From: Ottowia massiliensis
GTDB lineage: Bacteria; Pseudomonadota; Gammaproteobacteria; Burkholderiales; Burkholderiaceae_C
NCBI RefSeq assembly: GCF_900240305.1
Contig: NZ_LT964854.1
Span: forward strand, 2,046,001 to 2,110,000
Direction: 5' to 3'
DNA length: 64,000 nucleotides
Positions 32,450 through 40,849 of this stretch are shown in pieces (the first letter of the stretch is position 1; every line of letters begins with the position of its first letter). A program made the position numbers and the translations under genes. The notes under the pieces are model-generated. The model saw only the letters and a program-made list of their open reading frames with translations. It was not told where the DNA came from and did not search any database.

Positions 32450-32995
32450 ATGAAACTCAAATCCGCTTTGGCGCTCGCCGCCTTTTGCCTGTCCTTCAAC
32501 CTTTGCGCCGCGCCTGCCACGGACGCATCGATCGAGGAGCTGCTCAATCTCACGCAAGCCCAATCAACGCTGGATGCCGCCCACGCCCAGTTGGAGCAGG
32601 TGATGAAAGACGGCATGAACCAGGCGCTGCAAGGCCAGCGCATGAACCCGAAGCAGCAGGCCGCTGTCGACAAATTGCCGGCGCGCATGGCCAAAATCAT
32701 ACGCGAAGAAGTGACGTGGGAGAAAATGAAACCGCAATTGATGGTGGTTTATCGCGACATTTTCACGCAGGAAGAAATCAACGGGCTGATCGATTTTTAC
32801 AAAACGCCCACCGGCCAGACCATGACGCGCAAAATGCCGCAGGTTCTGCAAAAATCGGTGCAGATTTCGCAAAACATGATGATGCAGGTGATACCGAAAA
32901 TGCAGCAACTCATGCAGGAAACGGTGGATGAAATCAGGGCCGCCGGTGAAAATGAAAATGCCGGCAAGGAAAAATCAGGCAAGAATCGCAAATAA
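32450..32995 (+). CDS. DUF2059 exported protein
   Basis: A 181-residue protein with a clear signal peptide (MKLKSALALAAFCLSFNLCA, cleavage probably before APATD) and a DUF2059 core: IEELLNLTQAQSTLDAAHAQ, then YRDIFTQEEINGLIDFYKTP and TGQTMTRKMPQVLQKSVQIS. It ends in a highly charged tail. Function is unknown; periplasmic location expected. It follows the thioesterase by 34 bases and precedes lpxB by 12, so the three genes and tgpA form one run. Confidence 0.9.
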   Translation: MKLKSALALAAFCLSFNLCAAPATDASIEELLNLTQAQSTLDAAHAQLEQVMKDGMNQALQGQRMNPKQQAAVDKLPARMAKIIREEVTWEKMKPQLMVVYRDIFTQEEINGLIDFYKTPTGQTMTRKMPQVLQKSVQISQNMMMQVIPKMQQLMQETVDEIRAAGENENAGKEKSGKNRK

Positions 32996-33007
32996 TATTT
33001 TGCCGGA

Positions 33008-34252
33008 ATGACCGCCACGCCTGCGCCTTCGCCTTTTTTCGCCCTTGCCGCCGCCGAGCCATCGGGCGATTTATTGGGCGCGCATCTGCTGGCGGCCTTG
33101 CGCGCTGCCTGGCCCGGCTTGCGCTCGGCGGGCATTGGCGGCGAGCGCATGGCGCAGCAAGGCTTTGACGCCTGGTGGCCCGTGGAAAAACTCTCGGTGC
33201 GCGGCTATCTGGAAGTGCTGCCGCGCCTGCCCGCGCTTTTGCGCCTGCGCGGCAGCTTGGGCACGCGGCTGCTGGCGCAGCGACCCGACGCGTTCATCGG
33301 CATCGACGCGCCTGATTTCAACTTCGCGCTGGAAGCGCGCCTGAAAGCCGCCGGCGTGAAAACCGTGCACTTCGTCAGCCCCTCGTTCTGGGCCTGGCGC
33401 GCGGGCAAGCTGCCGCGCCTGAAAGCGGCGGCTGATCTCGTGCTGTGCCTGTTTCCTTTCGAGCCTGACTGGCTGCGCGAGCACGGCATCGCCGCCACTT
33501 ACGTGGGCCACCCGCTGGCGCAGCACATTCCCATGCAGCCAGACGCTGATGCCGCCCGCGCCAGCCTGGGCCTGCCCGCGCGCGCAGACGCTGTCAGTTC
33601 AGAAAGCCCGCCCGTCATTGCCCTGCTGCCCGGCAGCCGCAGCGCCGAAATCGCGCACCTGGCCCCGCGCTTTTTCCGCGCCGCCGCGCTCATTGGGCAG
33701 GCGCGCCCCGGCGCGCGCTTTCTCGTGCCCGCCGTGCCGCACCTGCTGGAGCGCGTGCGCGCGCTGGCCGCCGCCAGCGGGCTGGGCGAAGCCGTGCACG
33801 TGCTGCCCGGCCAGTCTCACCAGGCCCTGGCCGCGTGCGATGTGGCGCTGGTGGCCAGCGGCACCGCCACGCTGGAAGCGGCCCTGTTCAAGCGCCCGAT
33901 GGTCATCGCCTACGCCATGCCCGCCCCCAGCTACTGGCTCATGCGCCGCCAGCGCCAGCTGCCCTGGGTGGGCCTGCCCAACATCCTGTGCGCCCCTGCC
34001 CAATGGCTGCGCCGCCCGCCCGGCGTGGCCGCCCGCGCGCATGCTGATGCGGCTGACGCGCCTTTCATCGTGCCCGAACTCATCCAGCACGCCGCCACCC
34101 CGCAGGCGCTGGCCGCCGCCACGCTGGCCTGGCTGGAAGACCCCGTTCGCGTTCTCGCCACGCAAGAGCGCTTCGCCCAGCTGCACCGCGACCTGCTGCG
34201 CGACACCCCCCAGCTCGCCTGCCATGCCATCCAGAACCTTCTTGCGCGCTGA
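33008..34252 (+). CDS. lpxB: Lipid-A-disaccharide synthase
   Basis: Peripheral inner-membrane GT19 transferase joining UDP-diacylglucosamine and lipid X to form the lipid A disaccharide. The 414-residue protein has AAEPSGDLLGAHLL at the N-terminus, IGGERMAQQGFD, GIDAPDFNF and the SPSFWAWR motif, and near the C-terminus ASGTATLEAALFKRPMVIAY. Length is slightly above typical. It is separated from the usual lpxD-fabZ-lpxA partners, which are not in the window, but retains rnhB downstream with a 29-base overlap. Confidence 0.95.
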   Translation: MTATPAPSPFFALAAAEPSGDLLGAHLLAALRAAWPGLRSAGIGGERMAQQGFDAWWPVEKLSVRGYLEVLPRLPALLRLRGSLGTRLLAQRPDAFIGIDAPDFNFALEARLKAAGVKTVHFVSPSFWAWRAGKLPRLKAAADLVLCLFPFEPDWLREHGIAATYVGHPLAQHIPMQPDADAARASLGLPARADAVSSESPPVIALLPGSRSAEIAHLAPRFFRAAALIGQARPGARFLVPAVPHLLERVRALAAASGLGEAVHVLPGQSHQALAACDVALVASGTATLEAALFKRPMVIAYAMPAPSYWLMRRQRQLPWVGLPNILCAPAQWLRRPPGVAARAHADAADAPFIVPELIQHAATPQALAAATLAWLEDPVRVLATQERFAQLHRDLLRDTPQLACHAIQNLLAR

Positions 34253-34874
34253 ACAAGTTCCGCTCGATTGGGCTGCGCCGGGCCTGGCCGCCGGCGTGGA
34301 CGAAGCCGGGCGCGGCCCGCTGGCCGGCCCCGTGGTGGCCGCCGCCGTCATCCTGAACCCGCGCCAGGGCATCGCCGGCCTGGCCGACTCCAAAAAACTC
34401 ACTGCCCGCCGCCGCGAACAGCTTTTTGACCAAATCCAGGACAAAGCCCTGTGCTGCGCCATCGGCCAGGCCAGCGTGGAAGAAATCGACCGCCTCAACA
34501 TCCTGCAAGCCACCTTGCTGGCCATGCAGCGCGCCGTGGCCGGCCTGCGCCTGGTGCCCGCCCGCGTGCTGGTGGACGGCAACCGCCTGCCGCGCCTGCC
34601 CATGCTGGCCGAAGCCATCATCGGCGGCGACGCCAAAGTGCCCGCCATCAGCGCCGCCTCCATCCTCGCCAAAGTCCACCGCGACCGCTGGTGCGAGCAA
34701 ATCGACGCCGAATACCCCCAATACGGCTTCGCCGCCCACAAAGGCTACGGCACCGCCGCCCACCTGGCCGCCCTGCGCCAGCACGGCCCCACCCCGTGGC
34801 ACCGCCGCAGCTTCGCCCCCGTGGCCCAGGCGCTGCGGCAGGGGCTGGCCGAGGGCGTGGCGGGGGCTTGCTGA
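34224..34874 (+). CDS. rnhB: Ribonuclease HII
   Basis: Removes ribonucleotides from DNA and degrades RNA in RNA-DNA hybrids. The 216-residue protein contains GVDEAGRGPLAGPVVAAAV with the catalytic Asp-Glu pair, then ADSKKLTARRREQLF and the later ISAASILAKVHRDRW with catalytic Asp, followed by GFAAHKGYGT. ATG 34224 overlaps the lpxB end by 29 bases, giving a short leader (MPSRTFLRAEQV) before the core. Start could be later, but no better ATG exists before DEAGRG. Confidence 0.95.
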   Translation: MPSRTFLRAEQVPLDWAAPGLAAGVDEAGRGPLAGPVVAAAVILNPRQGIAGLADSKKLTARRREQLFDQIQDKALCCAIGQASVEEIDRLNILQATLLAMQRAVAGLRLVPARVLVDGNRLPRLPMLAEAIIGGDAKVPAISAASILAKVHRDRWCEQIDAEYPQYGFAAHKGYGTAAHLAALRQHGPTPWHRRSFAPVAQALRQGLAEGVAGAC

Positions 34875-35151
34875 ACGCGCTTTTTCATCAGTTTTCCGTC
34901 CCGCGCCAGCAGGCGCACGGCAGAGACATGGGGCTGGAGCGCACCTGCCTGATCTGCATCCTGCAAGGCAAATATTGCTTGATATAGTTATCAGAACAGA
35001 TAAAATATACGGCATGTGTTGAGAGGGGTTTTGACCTTGCCCTGCAGGAAAGATAAGAATTTTTGAGGTGTCATCATTATTTCACGTTATTTCTGCGGCT
35101 GGATATGCTGAAATCCAGAATCTTGTTAATTAGTTGTCCGGCATTAATCTC

Positions 35152-35489
35152 ATGATTCATAGGCAAAAACCAATTGAATTCATGGGCCGCAGTCTGCAAG
35201 ACATACGGGCCATGCCGGACGAAGCCCGGCAAAGAGCGGGCTTCGCGCTAGACGCCATACAGCGCGGACATCCCCATTAGATGCAAAACCCATGACAACC
35301 GTAGGCGGCGGCGTCATGGAACTGCGCATCTGGTGCGCAGACGGAACATGGCGCATCATTTACGCGGCCCAATTTGAAGACGCCATTTATGTGCTGCACG
35401 TATTCCAGAAAAAGACCCGGAAAACACCGCAAAAGGATCTGGAAATTGCAAGAACCCATTTCAGGCAAATCAAAACAAGGCATTCATAA
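35152..35489 (+). pseudogene. HigB/RelE-like (phage Gp49-like) toxin, frameshifted
   Basis: Two abutting frames reconstruct one toxin. The first runs from ATG 35152, MIHRQKPIEFMGRSLQDI then RAMPDEARQRAGFALDAIQRG, and ends at TAG 35278. The second continues SPLDAKPMTTVGGGVMELRI, then YAAQFEDAIYVLHVFQKKTR and IARTHFRQIKT. A one-base slip in the CCCC run near 35271-35275 accounts for the break. The family is a ribosome-dependent or related mRNA interferase of type II toxin-antitoxin systems. The antitoxin gene follows 18 bases on and is intact. The toxin is probably dead unless frameshifting or sequencing error explains the slip. Confidence 0.8.
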
Positions 35490-35507
35490 ACCGATAGGAC
35501 GATCAGA

Positions 35508-35828
35508 ATGACAGCCCGTAAAAATGAGTGCGCGCGCTTTGAAAGCGTGTGGGACGCCATTTGCGACACCCCGCAGCAAGCGCAAAACATGAAACTGCGC
35601 GCCGAGCTGATGCGCGGCATCCGCCTCGCCATGCAGCGCCAGAACCTGAGCCAGGCCGCCGCTGCGCGCCTGTGCGGCGTAACCGCGCCGCGCATGAGCG
35701 ATCTGGTGGCCGGGCGCATCGACAAGTTCTCGCTGGATGCGCTGGTGAATGTGGCTGCCGCGCTGGGTCTGCACCTGAGCGTGCGGCAGGCCGGGCAAGA
35801 GGCCGCTGGCGCGATGCAAGCCGCCTGA
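35508..35828 (+). CDS. HigA-like XRE-family antitoxin
   Basis: A 106-residue helix-turn-helix protein. After a 30-residue N-terminal part it has MRGIRLAMQRQNLSQAAAAR followed by LCGVTAPRMSDLVAGRIDKF, a COG5606-type XRE domain, and SLDALVNVAAALGLHLSV. Such proteins neutralise HigB/Gp49-like toxins and repress their own operon. The toxin gene upstream is frameshifted, so this antitoxin may now be an orphan. It is followed by repeat copy 9. Confidence 0.88.
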   Translation: MTARKNECARFESVWDAICDTPQQAQNMKLRAELMRGIRLAMQRQNLSQAAAARLCGVTAPRMSDLVAGRIDKFSLDALVNVAAALGLHLSVRQAGQEAAGAMQAA

Positions 35829-35884
35829 CGCCCGGCAACAGGGCGGCGGGCGGCCACGCGCAAAGAGCAGGGCAGGGCGGCGCC

Positions 35885-35970
35885 ACATCAAAAACAGGAG
35901 CGAATTTGAGGGCGCTTTGAAAGGCGTCTGCGCTTATTTCACTAGGACGTAATGCTCTTTTTCAAGGAGC
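35885..35970 (-). repeat. Interspersed ~90-bp repeat, copy 9 (altered left arm)
   Basis: Minus-strand reading keeps GTCCTAGTGAAATAAGCGC and the right arm CAAATTCGCTCCTGTTTTTG, but the left arm has become GCTCCTTGAAAAAGAGC, creating a hairpin. Confidence 0.8.
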
Positions 35971-35976
35971 ATTTTT
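35951..35976 (+). terminator. Hairpin terminator formed at repeat copy 9
   Basis: AATGCTC / GAGCATT stem with a 9-base loop, followed by TTTTT. It would terminate plus-strand transcription from the antitoxin gene and arises from the changed arm of the repeat. Confidence 0.6.
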
Positions 35977-36036
35977 GGCGGGCCGCGTCAGCATCAGTCA
36001 GCATCAAGGAGTGGCTTCTGAAAAGGCCGGCCAGGT

Positions 36037-38235
36037 TCAGAAATCCACGCTCACGCTGAGCGTGTAGCGGCGCGGCGCGGCGGCTACGAGGTAGCCGTTT
36101 CCGGGGTAGCCGCCCACAGAGGCCCAGTGGCGGCGGTTCGTGGCGTTGTCCACGCGCAGCCGCCAGGTGACGACGCGGCCGGCCACTTCCATCAGGTAGC
36201 GCGCGCCCACGTCCAGCCGCGTCCAGCCGGGTGCGCGCAAGGTGTTGGCGGCGTCGGCGTAGCTGGCGCCGGTGTGGATGAGGCGGGCGTCCAGCGCCAG
36301 GCCGGTTGCGCCGGGCACGTCCCATTCGGCGCCCAGATTGGCTTGCAGGTGGGGCACGCCAATCACGCGCTTGCCTTCGGTGCGGGCTTCGCCCGTTCGG
36401 GTTTGCCTGGCGTCCAGCCAGGTGGCGCCGCCCAGCAGGCGCAGGCCGCGCACGGCTTCGCCAAAGACGGTGAATTCCAGCCCCTGGTGGCGGTCGCGCC
36501 CTTGCGCGGTGAATACCTTGTCGGCTGTCAGCAGCGAACGCGGCTTGGTGGTGGAGAAAAAGGCCAGCCCCAGCCCCAGGCGGCCCGCGTCGTATTTCAG
36601 GCCGATTTCCTTTTGCTTGGAGACGTAGGGCGGCAGCATCTGGCCCACGTTCACGGCGGTGCCGGGCGCGGTCTGGCCCTGGCTCAAACCTTCGATGTAG
36701 TTGGCGTAAAGCGACAGGCCCTGCACGGGCTTGTAGACCACGCCCACGGCGGGGCTGGTGCGCTTTTTGTCGTAGCGCGCGGTTTGCTGCGCGCTGCCGT
36801 AGGCGTAGTCGCGAATGTCCATGCGCTGGTGGCGCAGGCCCAGGGTGATGCGCAAGCGCTCATCCAGCAGCGAGAGGGTGTCGCCCAGGGCCAGGCTGCT
36901 CAGGCGCGTGCGGCCCGTGCGCTTCGGGCTGGCCAGATCGCCGCCGCGCAAGGCGCTGGGGCCGAAGGCGGGCTGCGCGTGATAGACGGGCTGGTAGAGG
37001 TTGGCCGCAAGGGTGTTGCGCCAGTCCATCGCGTAGGCGTTGTCCTTGCTGAAATCAAAAGCGGCTGCCGAGGCCACCCATTCATGGCCCACGCCGCCGG
37101 TGCGCGCCTGCCCGCGCACGCCGATTTCGCCGGTGCGCACGTGGTCTTCGCGCGTGTTGTCAAAGCGGTAGACCGTGCCCGCGCCCGTGGCGGCGTTGTG
37201 CAGGGTGAGGTTGGCCAGCGAGTTGGCCTCTTGCCCGTGGCGCCAGCCCAGGGCGGCCCAGGCGGTGACGGCGTCGCTTGCGTCGTGCTCGGCGCGCAAG
37301 GTGGCGTAAACGTCGCGCTCGTCGGAATACGTCCAGGGCTGGGCGAAGTTGGACCGCACATCAGGCGGCGCGGGCACGTGCGTCACGCCCGAGAGCGTGA
37401 CGTTGGTGCGCGTCTGGTTCAGGCGGTGGTCTTGCCAGCCGATGTCGGCGGAGATGCGCGTGCGGCTGCCGCGCCAGTCCAGCCCCAGCGCGGCCAGCGA
37501 GAGTTTGGCTTTCTCATGGTCAATGGCCGTGCCGCCCTGGCGGCGCGCCAGGTTCAGGCGGATGCCGCTGGACTGATCTGGCCCGAAGCGGCGCGCCACA
37601 TCCAGCGCGGCCTGCTTTTCGCCGCCGCTGCCCGCGCGCAGCTCCACGCGCGAAAGCGGCTCGTTGGGCGCGCGCTTGGGCAGCAAATTGAGCGTGCCGC
37701 CCAGGCCCCCGCCGCCGGGCGCCGCGCCATTGAGAAAGGCCGATGCGCCGCGCAGCACTTCCACGCGCTCGAACAGCTCGGCGGCAATGTATTGGCGCGG
37801 CAGCAGGCCATACAGGCCGTTGTAGGCCGTGTCGTCCGAGCTGACGATGAAGCCGCGCATGAAATACGCCTCCTGAAAATTGCCAAAGCCGCGCGCCACG
37901 CGCACGCCGGGGTCGTTTTGCAGCACATCGCCCACGCTGCGCGCCTGCCGGTCGGCAATCAGCTCGCTGGTGTAGCTGGTGATGGAAAAAGGCGTGTCCA
38001 TCACCTCTTGCGTGCCCAGCAGCCCCACGCGCGCGCCGCGCGCTACCTGCCCGCCGGCATAAGCGCGCGACAAGCCTTTGGCCGAGGCATCGGCGCTGGC
38101 GCTCACCGTCACGGTTTGCAGCGTGGCGTCATCAGGGGCATCGTCCGCTTCGGGGCGAGTTTGGGCATGGGCGGCCAGACAGGCCGTCAAGGCGGCCAGG
38201 GCCAGCGCGCGGCGGCGCAGGGCAGGGGAGTTCAT
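36037..38235 (-). CDS. TonB-dependent siderophore receptor
   Basis: A 732-residue outer-membrane receptor. It has a signal peptide (about residues 1-24, RRRALALAALTACLAAHA), a TonB-box-like LQTVTVSA, a plug domain (FSITSYTSELIADRQARSVG, DVLQNDPGVRVARG, FMRGFIV, ERVEVLRGASAFLNG), and a 22-strand barrel ending in the C-terminal aromatic VSVDF. It matches the FhuA/FpvA-like siderophore class by plug sequence. No siderophore synthesis or transport genes are near and I do not see a convincing Fur box, so the ligand is unknown. Length is normal and the gene is intact. Confidence 0.93.
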   Translation of the reverse strand: MNSPALRRRALALAALTACLAAHAQTRPEADDAPDDATLQTVTVSASADASAKGLSRAYAGGQVARGARVGLLGTQEVMDTPFSITSYTSELIADRQARSVGDVLQNDPGVRVARGFGNFQEAYFMRGFIVSSDDTAYNGLYGLLPRQYIAAELFERVEVLRGASAFLNGAAPGGGGLGGTLNLLPKRAPNEPLSRVELRAGSGGEKQAALDVARRFGPDQSSGIRLNLARRQGGTAIDHEKAKLSLAALGLDWRGSRTRISADIGWQDHRLNQTRTNVTLSGVTHVPAPPDVRSNFAQPWTYSDERDVYATLRAEHDASDAVTAWAALGWRHGQEANSLANLTLHNAATGAGTVYRFDNTREDHVRTGEIGVRGQARTGGVGHEWVASAAAFDFSKDNAYAMDWRNTLAANLYQPVYHAQPAFGPSALRGGDLASPKRTGRTRLSSLALGDTLSLLDERLRITLGLRHQRMDIRDYAYGSAQQTARYDKKRTSPAVGVVYKPVQGLSLYANYIEGLSQGQTAPGTAVNVGQMLPPYVSKQKEIGLKYDAGRLGLGLAFFSTTKPRSLLTADKVFTAQGRDRHQGLEFTVFGEAVRGLRLLGGATWLDARQTRTGEARTEGKRVIGVPHLQANLGAEWDVPGATGLALDARLIHTGASYADAANTLRAPGWTRLDVGARYLMEVAGRVVTWRLRVDNATNRRHWASVGGYPGNGYLVAAAPRRYTLSVSVDF

Positions 38236-39013
38236 GGCATGAAGGAGGAAAAAACGGCTTCAGATGCGAACATTTCTGAAAAGCATTACAGCCGTCGGGT
38301 TGAAAAAGCGCGTGCAAGAAAGTCTCACGCGCCGGAAGGCGGATTATCTGCGGGGCGGCAAAGCTTGTTGCATGTGTCGTCAAATGTGACGGACTGGCAG
38401 GGCTGGCCACGCCCCGCCTGCTTCGCCGCCCTGCCCCAGCCTTTTCCAACGAAGCAGGCGCCCATGCGGACCAGGCCGGCAGCTGGCGGTTTGCGCAGGC
38501 ATGACGGAGTGTGGAAGCAAGCTGTATTTGCTCCCGGATTCATAGCGTGATGTCCTAGTGGTATGGGCGCAGCAGCCATTTTCATGGGTTCAAATTTGCT
38601 CCTCTTTTCGTGAATTCACACAAGCCCATCAGGAGCAAAGGCGCGGCCGCGTTATGGGCTGCCGCCTGCCGTCCCGGCGCAGAAAATTCAAAACGTGCAA
38701 AAAATCATCTGGCTGAAAATCACCCAATGTCTGAAGCGATAAAAGCAAAATCTCTCAAATAAAACTTTCCCGATCCGCTGGCGGTTTATCAGGCGCGCAA
38801 TCTTGCGCCCGGTATGGAAAAAATGATGGCCATTCTGAAAGCCATGTGACTTCATGAAAGCGCAAGCAGGTATTTGAATGAGGCCGTGCCTAAAATCAGA
38901 ATTCCCGTGCTCCGGTTATTTTGTCAAAACGGCCGGAGCGGGGCGAAATGCTGGCCGGCCTGATGAAAGCGCTGGCCCGGCGCTTTCATTTCACCTTGTT
39001 CAAGGAGATTGCC
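38236..39013. other. 778-base gap with repeat copy 10
   Basis: Between the divergent TonB receptor and reductase genes. It holds repeat copy 10 and an AT-richer stretch (38690-38930) without a gene I can support. Confidence 0.5.
38527..38610 (+). repeat. Interspersed ~90-bp repeat, copy 10
   Basis: Left arm TTGCTCCCGGATTCATAGC, core GTCCTAGTGGTATGGGCGC, AGCAGCCATTTTCATG, right arm TCAAATTTGCTCCTCTTTTC. Confidence 0.88.
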
Positions 39014-39568
39014 ATGCCTAAAACCCTGATCATTCTCGCCCACCCCAATCTTGCGCAATCCACCGTCAATAAACATTGGGCGGCTGCGCTGCGGCGGCAT
39101 GCCGATCGCTTCACGGTTCATGAACTCTACGCCGCCTATCCCCAGGGCAAGATTGACGTGGCCGCTGAACAGAAATTGGTAGAAAGCCACGCTGCGCTGG
39201 TGTGGCAGTTTCCCGTGTACTGGTTCAACTGCCCGCCGCTGCTGAAGCAGTGGATTGATGAAGTGCTGACCTATGGCTGGGCATACGGCTCGAAGGGCAA
39301 AGCGCTGGCAGGCAGAAAAATTGCGCTCGCCGTTTCGCTCGGCGCGCCTGCCAAAGACTACCGCGCAGACGGCACTGTCGGCTGCACCGTCGCCGAAGCG
39401 CTGCGCCCATTTGAACTCACGGCGAAATACTGCGGCGCAGACTACCGCCCGCCGTTTGCCTTCCATACGATAGACAGCAACGCCGGGTACAGCGAAGCCG
39501 CGCAACAGGCGGCAGCGCAGAGCGCGGCGGACTATTTGGCCTGGCTGACAGCGCTGCAACAGGCGTGA
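39014..39568 (+). CDS. Flavodoxin-fold NAD(P)H oxidoreductase
   Basis: A 184-residue member of the NAD(P)H dehydrogenase (quinone)/KefF-like family: KTLIILAHPNLAQSTVNKHW at the N-terminus for FMN phosphate binding, HAALVWQFPVYWFNCPPLLK with QWIDEVLTYGWAYG for the flavin ring, and a LxGRKIALAVSLGAP strand. Likely a two-electron quinone or azo reductase. CAAGGAGATTGCC precedes ATG 39014. It is followed by a decayed metallo-hydrolase gene. Confidence 0.9.
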   Translation: MPKTLIILAHPNLAQSTVNKHWAAALRRHADRFTVHELYAAYPQGKIDVAAEQKLVESHAALVWQFPVYWFNCPPLLKQWIDEVLTYGWAYGSKGKALAGRKIALAVSLGAPAKDYRADGTVGCTVAEALRPFELTAKYCGADYRPPFAFHTIDSNAGYSEAAQQAAAQSAADYLAWLTALQQA

Positions 39569-40035
39569 TGCCGCCTGCCAGCGGATCAGGCCAGGCCGCT
39601 GCAAGCATAGGCATATTCCCACGGCGCGGTCCAGAACCGCTGGTTTCCCCGCATTTCCATTATCTGGAACCCAAGCCATTCTTCACGGGCCGGCCTTTTG
39701 CCATGACCCACGCGCCCGCTGTGGCCGAATTGCCGGCAATCGGCGCCGTGCTGATTTCGCACGGTCATTGTGACCATCTCGATTACCGCGCCATTCAGGA
39801 AATCGCCTCCGGAGCCAAACGCTTTTTCGTGCCGCTGGGCGTGAAGGCGCATTTGCAACGCTGGGGCGTGCGGCGCAATACCACGCTTTGGGGCGGCTAT
39901 GCCATCAAATCACCCGGCATGCCGCTTTATTTCAGCGCCGACGGCGGCTTTGGGAAGCATTTTCCAAGCATCATTTCAAAATATGCTCCATTCGATTTTG
40001 TCATGATTGAAAACGGCGCCTGCCCAAGCAAAAGT
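39569..40035 (+). pseudogene. Metallo-beta-lactamase-fold hydrolase remnant
   Basis: Recognisable pieces of an UlaG/RomA-like MBL-fold hydrolase: GAVLISHGHCDHLDYRAIQE (metal motif HxHxDH), GAKRFFVPLGVKAHLQRWGV, then directly TTLWGGYAIKSPGMPLYFSA and SKYAPFDFVMIENGA. About 35 residues expected between RWGV and TTLWGGY, including the second metal histidine segment, are missing. The N-terminus lacks its start, and after IENGA the frame runs into unrelated residues. Hence an internal deletion plus loss of both ends. The coordinates are approximate. Confidence 0.8.
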
Positions 40036-40355
40036 GGCGGGAAAGCGTGCAGTAGCTTGCGCAGCGCATGCCCCACGCCGGAAACGCATGTTAAAAAAGA
40101 GAAAATCAAAAGGCGGAAATAAGCCAATGTCCTGATGCAGAGTGGAAAATCTGTTATCAATGCGGAAGCGAACATGATTTTTTGGGAGCCCTGAATCAAG
40201 TGCGACGCACGCGGCGCGAAAAGCCTTGACGGCATGAAAACTTCCATTTATCTTCGACGGCGGTTGCGGCAGCCATTGGGCGACAGGCAACGGCAGTATG
40301 GGGCCGCCATGAAAGCCGTGACCGTTGCGTCATGATCTTTTACTGGAGATGAAAG

Positions 40356-40757
40356 ATGGAAATCATCAGGAATGGCGCCGATTTATCGGCATATTTGAGA
40401 GATATCAATGATATCTATGAATCCAATGGCTGGGGTCGCGGCTATTCGGACGAAAAAATCAGGAAAATGTTTTCCGCCTCGATCTACAGGCTGGCGGTGG
40501 CCGATGGCGCTGCCGTGGGCCTGCTGCGGGCTTACGGCGACAATGTGGTGGAAACCCATGTGACGGAGCTGGCCGTTCACAAAAATCATCAGGGCAAGGG
40601 TTATGGCAGCCTGCTGATGAAGGATTTACTAGACGCCTTTTCGCATACGGCTGTTTACGTGATGGCCTTTGCTGAAAACAGAGGATTTTTTGAACGGTTC
40701 AACCTGAAGGACCAGTCATCGAAATTCACGGTATATGCCGTGGCGGCCAGGCAATAA
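40356..40757 (+). CDS. GNAT-family N-acetyltransferase
   Basis: A 133-residue GNAT protein. The acetyl-CoA site is seen in VTELAVHKNHQGKGYGSLLM (motif A, QGKGYG), with motif D/C strands YRLAVADGAAVGLLRAYGD before it and a C-terminal ENRGFFERFNL. Substrate unknown. CTGGAGATGAAAG precedes ATG 40356. Composition is somewhat less GC-rich than the flanks. It ends just before a strong bidirectional hairpin. Confidence 0.88.
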   Translation: MEIIRNGADLSAYLRDINDIYESNGWGRGYSDEKIRKMFSASIYRLAVADGAAVGLLRAYGDNVVETHVTELAVHKNHQGKGYGSLLMKDLLDAFSHTAVYVMAFAENRGFFERFNLKDQSSKFTVYAVAARQ

Positions 40758-40800
40758 CACGCAATCCAATAATGCGCGGGCAATAATGCATCGCCGCGTT

Positions 40801-40834
40801 GAAAAAAAGCAGCGCCCGGGCGCTGCTTTTTTTC
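40801..40834. terminator. Bidirectional hairpin terminator
   Basis: AAAAAAAGCAGCGCCC / GGGCGCTGCTTTTTTT is a near-perfect palindrome, with A-run on one side and T-run on the other, between the convergent GNAT and M16 peptidase genes. Confidence 0.92.
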
Positions 40835-40849
40835 TGGGCTGAAAGGGCC

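Noticed and set aside
34979..34995. FNR-like word TTGATATAGTTATCAG
   Set aside because: The half sites are 6 bases apart rather than 4.
38766..38849. Short frame FPDPLAVYQARNLAPG... ending at TGA 38849
   Set aside because: It may be the tail of a lost gene, but it is only 27 codons without recognisable family, so it is left out.
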